A DNA stretch of 6,751 nt from Deltaproteobacteria bacterium (lineage in GTDB: Bacteria; Desulfobacterota; GWC2-55-46), in NCBI GenBank assembly GCA_016182705.1, contig JACPGA010000260.1, positions 1 through 6,751 on the forward strand. Direction: 5' to 3'. Both the position numbers and the translations under genes were made by a program. Position 1 is the stretch's first letter, and each line of letters begins with the position of its first letter. Of this stretch, positions 6,381 through 6,751 are shown piece by piece. The notes beneath the pieces were generated by a model. The model ran no database searches. It had not been told where the DNA came from and worked only from the letters and a program-made list of their open reading frames with translations.

Positions 6381-6412
6381 CGTGGGCGCGGGTTTGCGGG
6401 CATAATGAATAC

Positions 6413-6751
6413 ATGCACGTGGTCGAGATGGAACAGCACCAGATCGGCCAACTGCTCAAGCAGAATCAGGAACTCAAGGCTTCGATCGATGCTCAGAACG
6501 ACACGATCAACCAATTGAAGCAGTACATCCTCCAACTGGAGGAGTTCATCCGCCACGGGCGGCAGAAGCAGTTCGGACCCTCCAGCGAGCAGGCCGCCAA
6601 TCTGCATCCCAGCCTGTTCGACGAACCCGAGATCACCTCCGAGGAACACGCGGCCAACGCCGAGGAAGCTCTGGAAGGAACGGCGGAGGAAACCACGCCG
6701 AAGCCCGCCCGCAAGCCCCGGAAGGCCTTCCGCATCCCCCCCGAGCTGCCC
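6413..6751 (+). CDS. tnpC: IS66 transposase TnpC, N-terminal part (runs off the window)
   Basis: The first 113 residues of the DDE transposase of the element. Residues about 11-46 form a leucine-zipper-like coiled coil (hydrophobics at 11, 14, 21, 25, 32, 35, 39, 42 and 46), followed by RQKQFGPSSEQ (50-60), the signature R-x-K-x-FG-x-SSE of IS66 transposases. An acidic linker (about 68-98) and a basic, Pro-rich stretch (TPKPARKPRKAF) come next, where the family usually leads into its zinc-finger region. The catalytic domain lies outside the window. The start at 6413 is 32 bases after the tnpB stop and has a poor ribosome binding site; the in-frame ATG at 6428 is an alternative. No interruption is visible in this part. 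Confidence 0.9.
   Translation, partial: MHVVEMEQHQIGQLLKQNQELKASIDAQNDTINQLKQYILQLEEFIRHGRQKQFGPSSEQAANLHPSLFDEPEITSEEHAANAEEALEGTAEETTPKPARKPRKAFRIPPELP

Larger units (their letters stand above)
5616..6751 (+). mobile_element. IS66-family insertion sequence, left part
   Basis: The left end is placed at GTAAGCGCCCACGG (5616), matching the GTAA start typical of IS66 termini. The order tnpA, tnpB, tnpC on one strand with an ATGA overlap is the classic IS66 arrangement. The eight bases before it, TGAAAACC (5608-5615), are the expected copy of the 8-bp target duplication; the other copy lies beyond the window. The element inserted into older IS3-type debris. The window ends inside tnpC, so the right end is unseen. 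Confidence 0.85.

Overview
The window is an accessory island: one very large rhs (YD-repeat polymorphic toxin) gene, a small AT-rich gene directly behind it, and insertion-sequence (IS) material on both sides. The chromosome is moderately to highly GC-rich. The Rhs style, with a YGFGQLISEERGTG-type core and a PKD/Ig stalk inserted in the barrel, recalls Rhs proteins I associate with Acidobacteriota such as Holophaga/Geothrix relatives. That placement is a guess from style; nothing in the window fixes the taxon.

Layout. Positions 2-97 are the last 31 codons of an IS3-type transposase. Its probable right inverted repeat is at 112-137. The rhs frame opens at 94 inside this IS end, through an ATGA overlap with the transposase stop, and runs to 5043 (1649 aa). 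Its first 15 residues are therefore IS-encoded, and the normal N-terminal part of the Rhs protein is missing. The protein reads in order: IS-derived leader; YD-repeat shell (about residues 60-760); an inserted block of one PKD domain and five Ig-like domains (about 800-1281); the end of the shell and the Rhs core terminus NVDPTGM (1282-1413); and a 236-residue unrecognised C-terminal tip. Four bases after the rhs stop, with a good ribosome binding site, lies an AT-rich 89-aa two-helix membrane protein (5048-5317). It sits where the immunity gene of an Rhs toxin normally is.

From 5341 to 5615 is mobile-element debris: an IS3-type terminus facing right, an 89-bp multi-stem palindromic structure (5431-5519), and a possible transposase C-terminal remnant on the minus strand. 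An IS66-family element starts at 5616. Its tnpA, tnpB and the first 113 codons of tnpC lie on the + strand, and tnpC continues past the window edge.

How it fits together: the rhs tip and small gene form a candidate toxin-immunity pair. The upstream IS3 element beheaded the rhs gene but left a long open frame with its own start. The downstream ISs show the locus is a repeated insertion target. The least explained parts are the tip, the membrane protein and the three-stem structure between the ISs.
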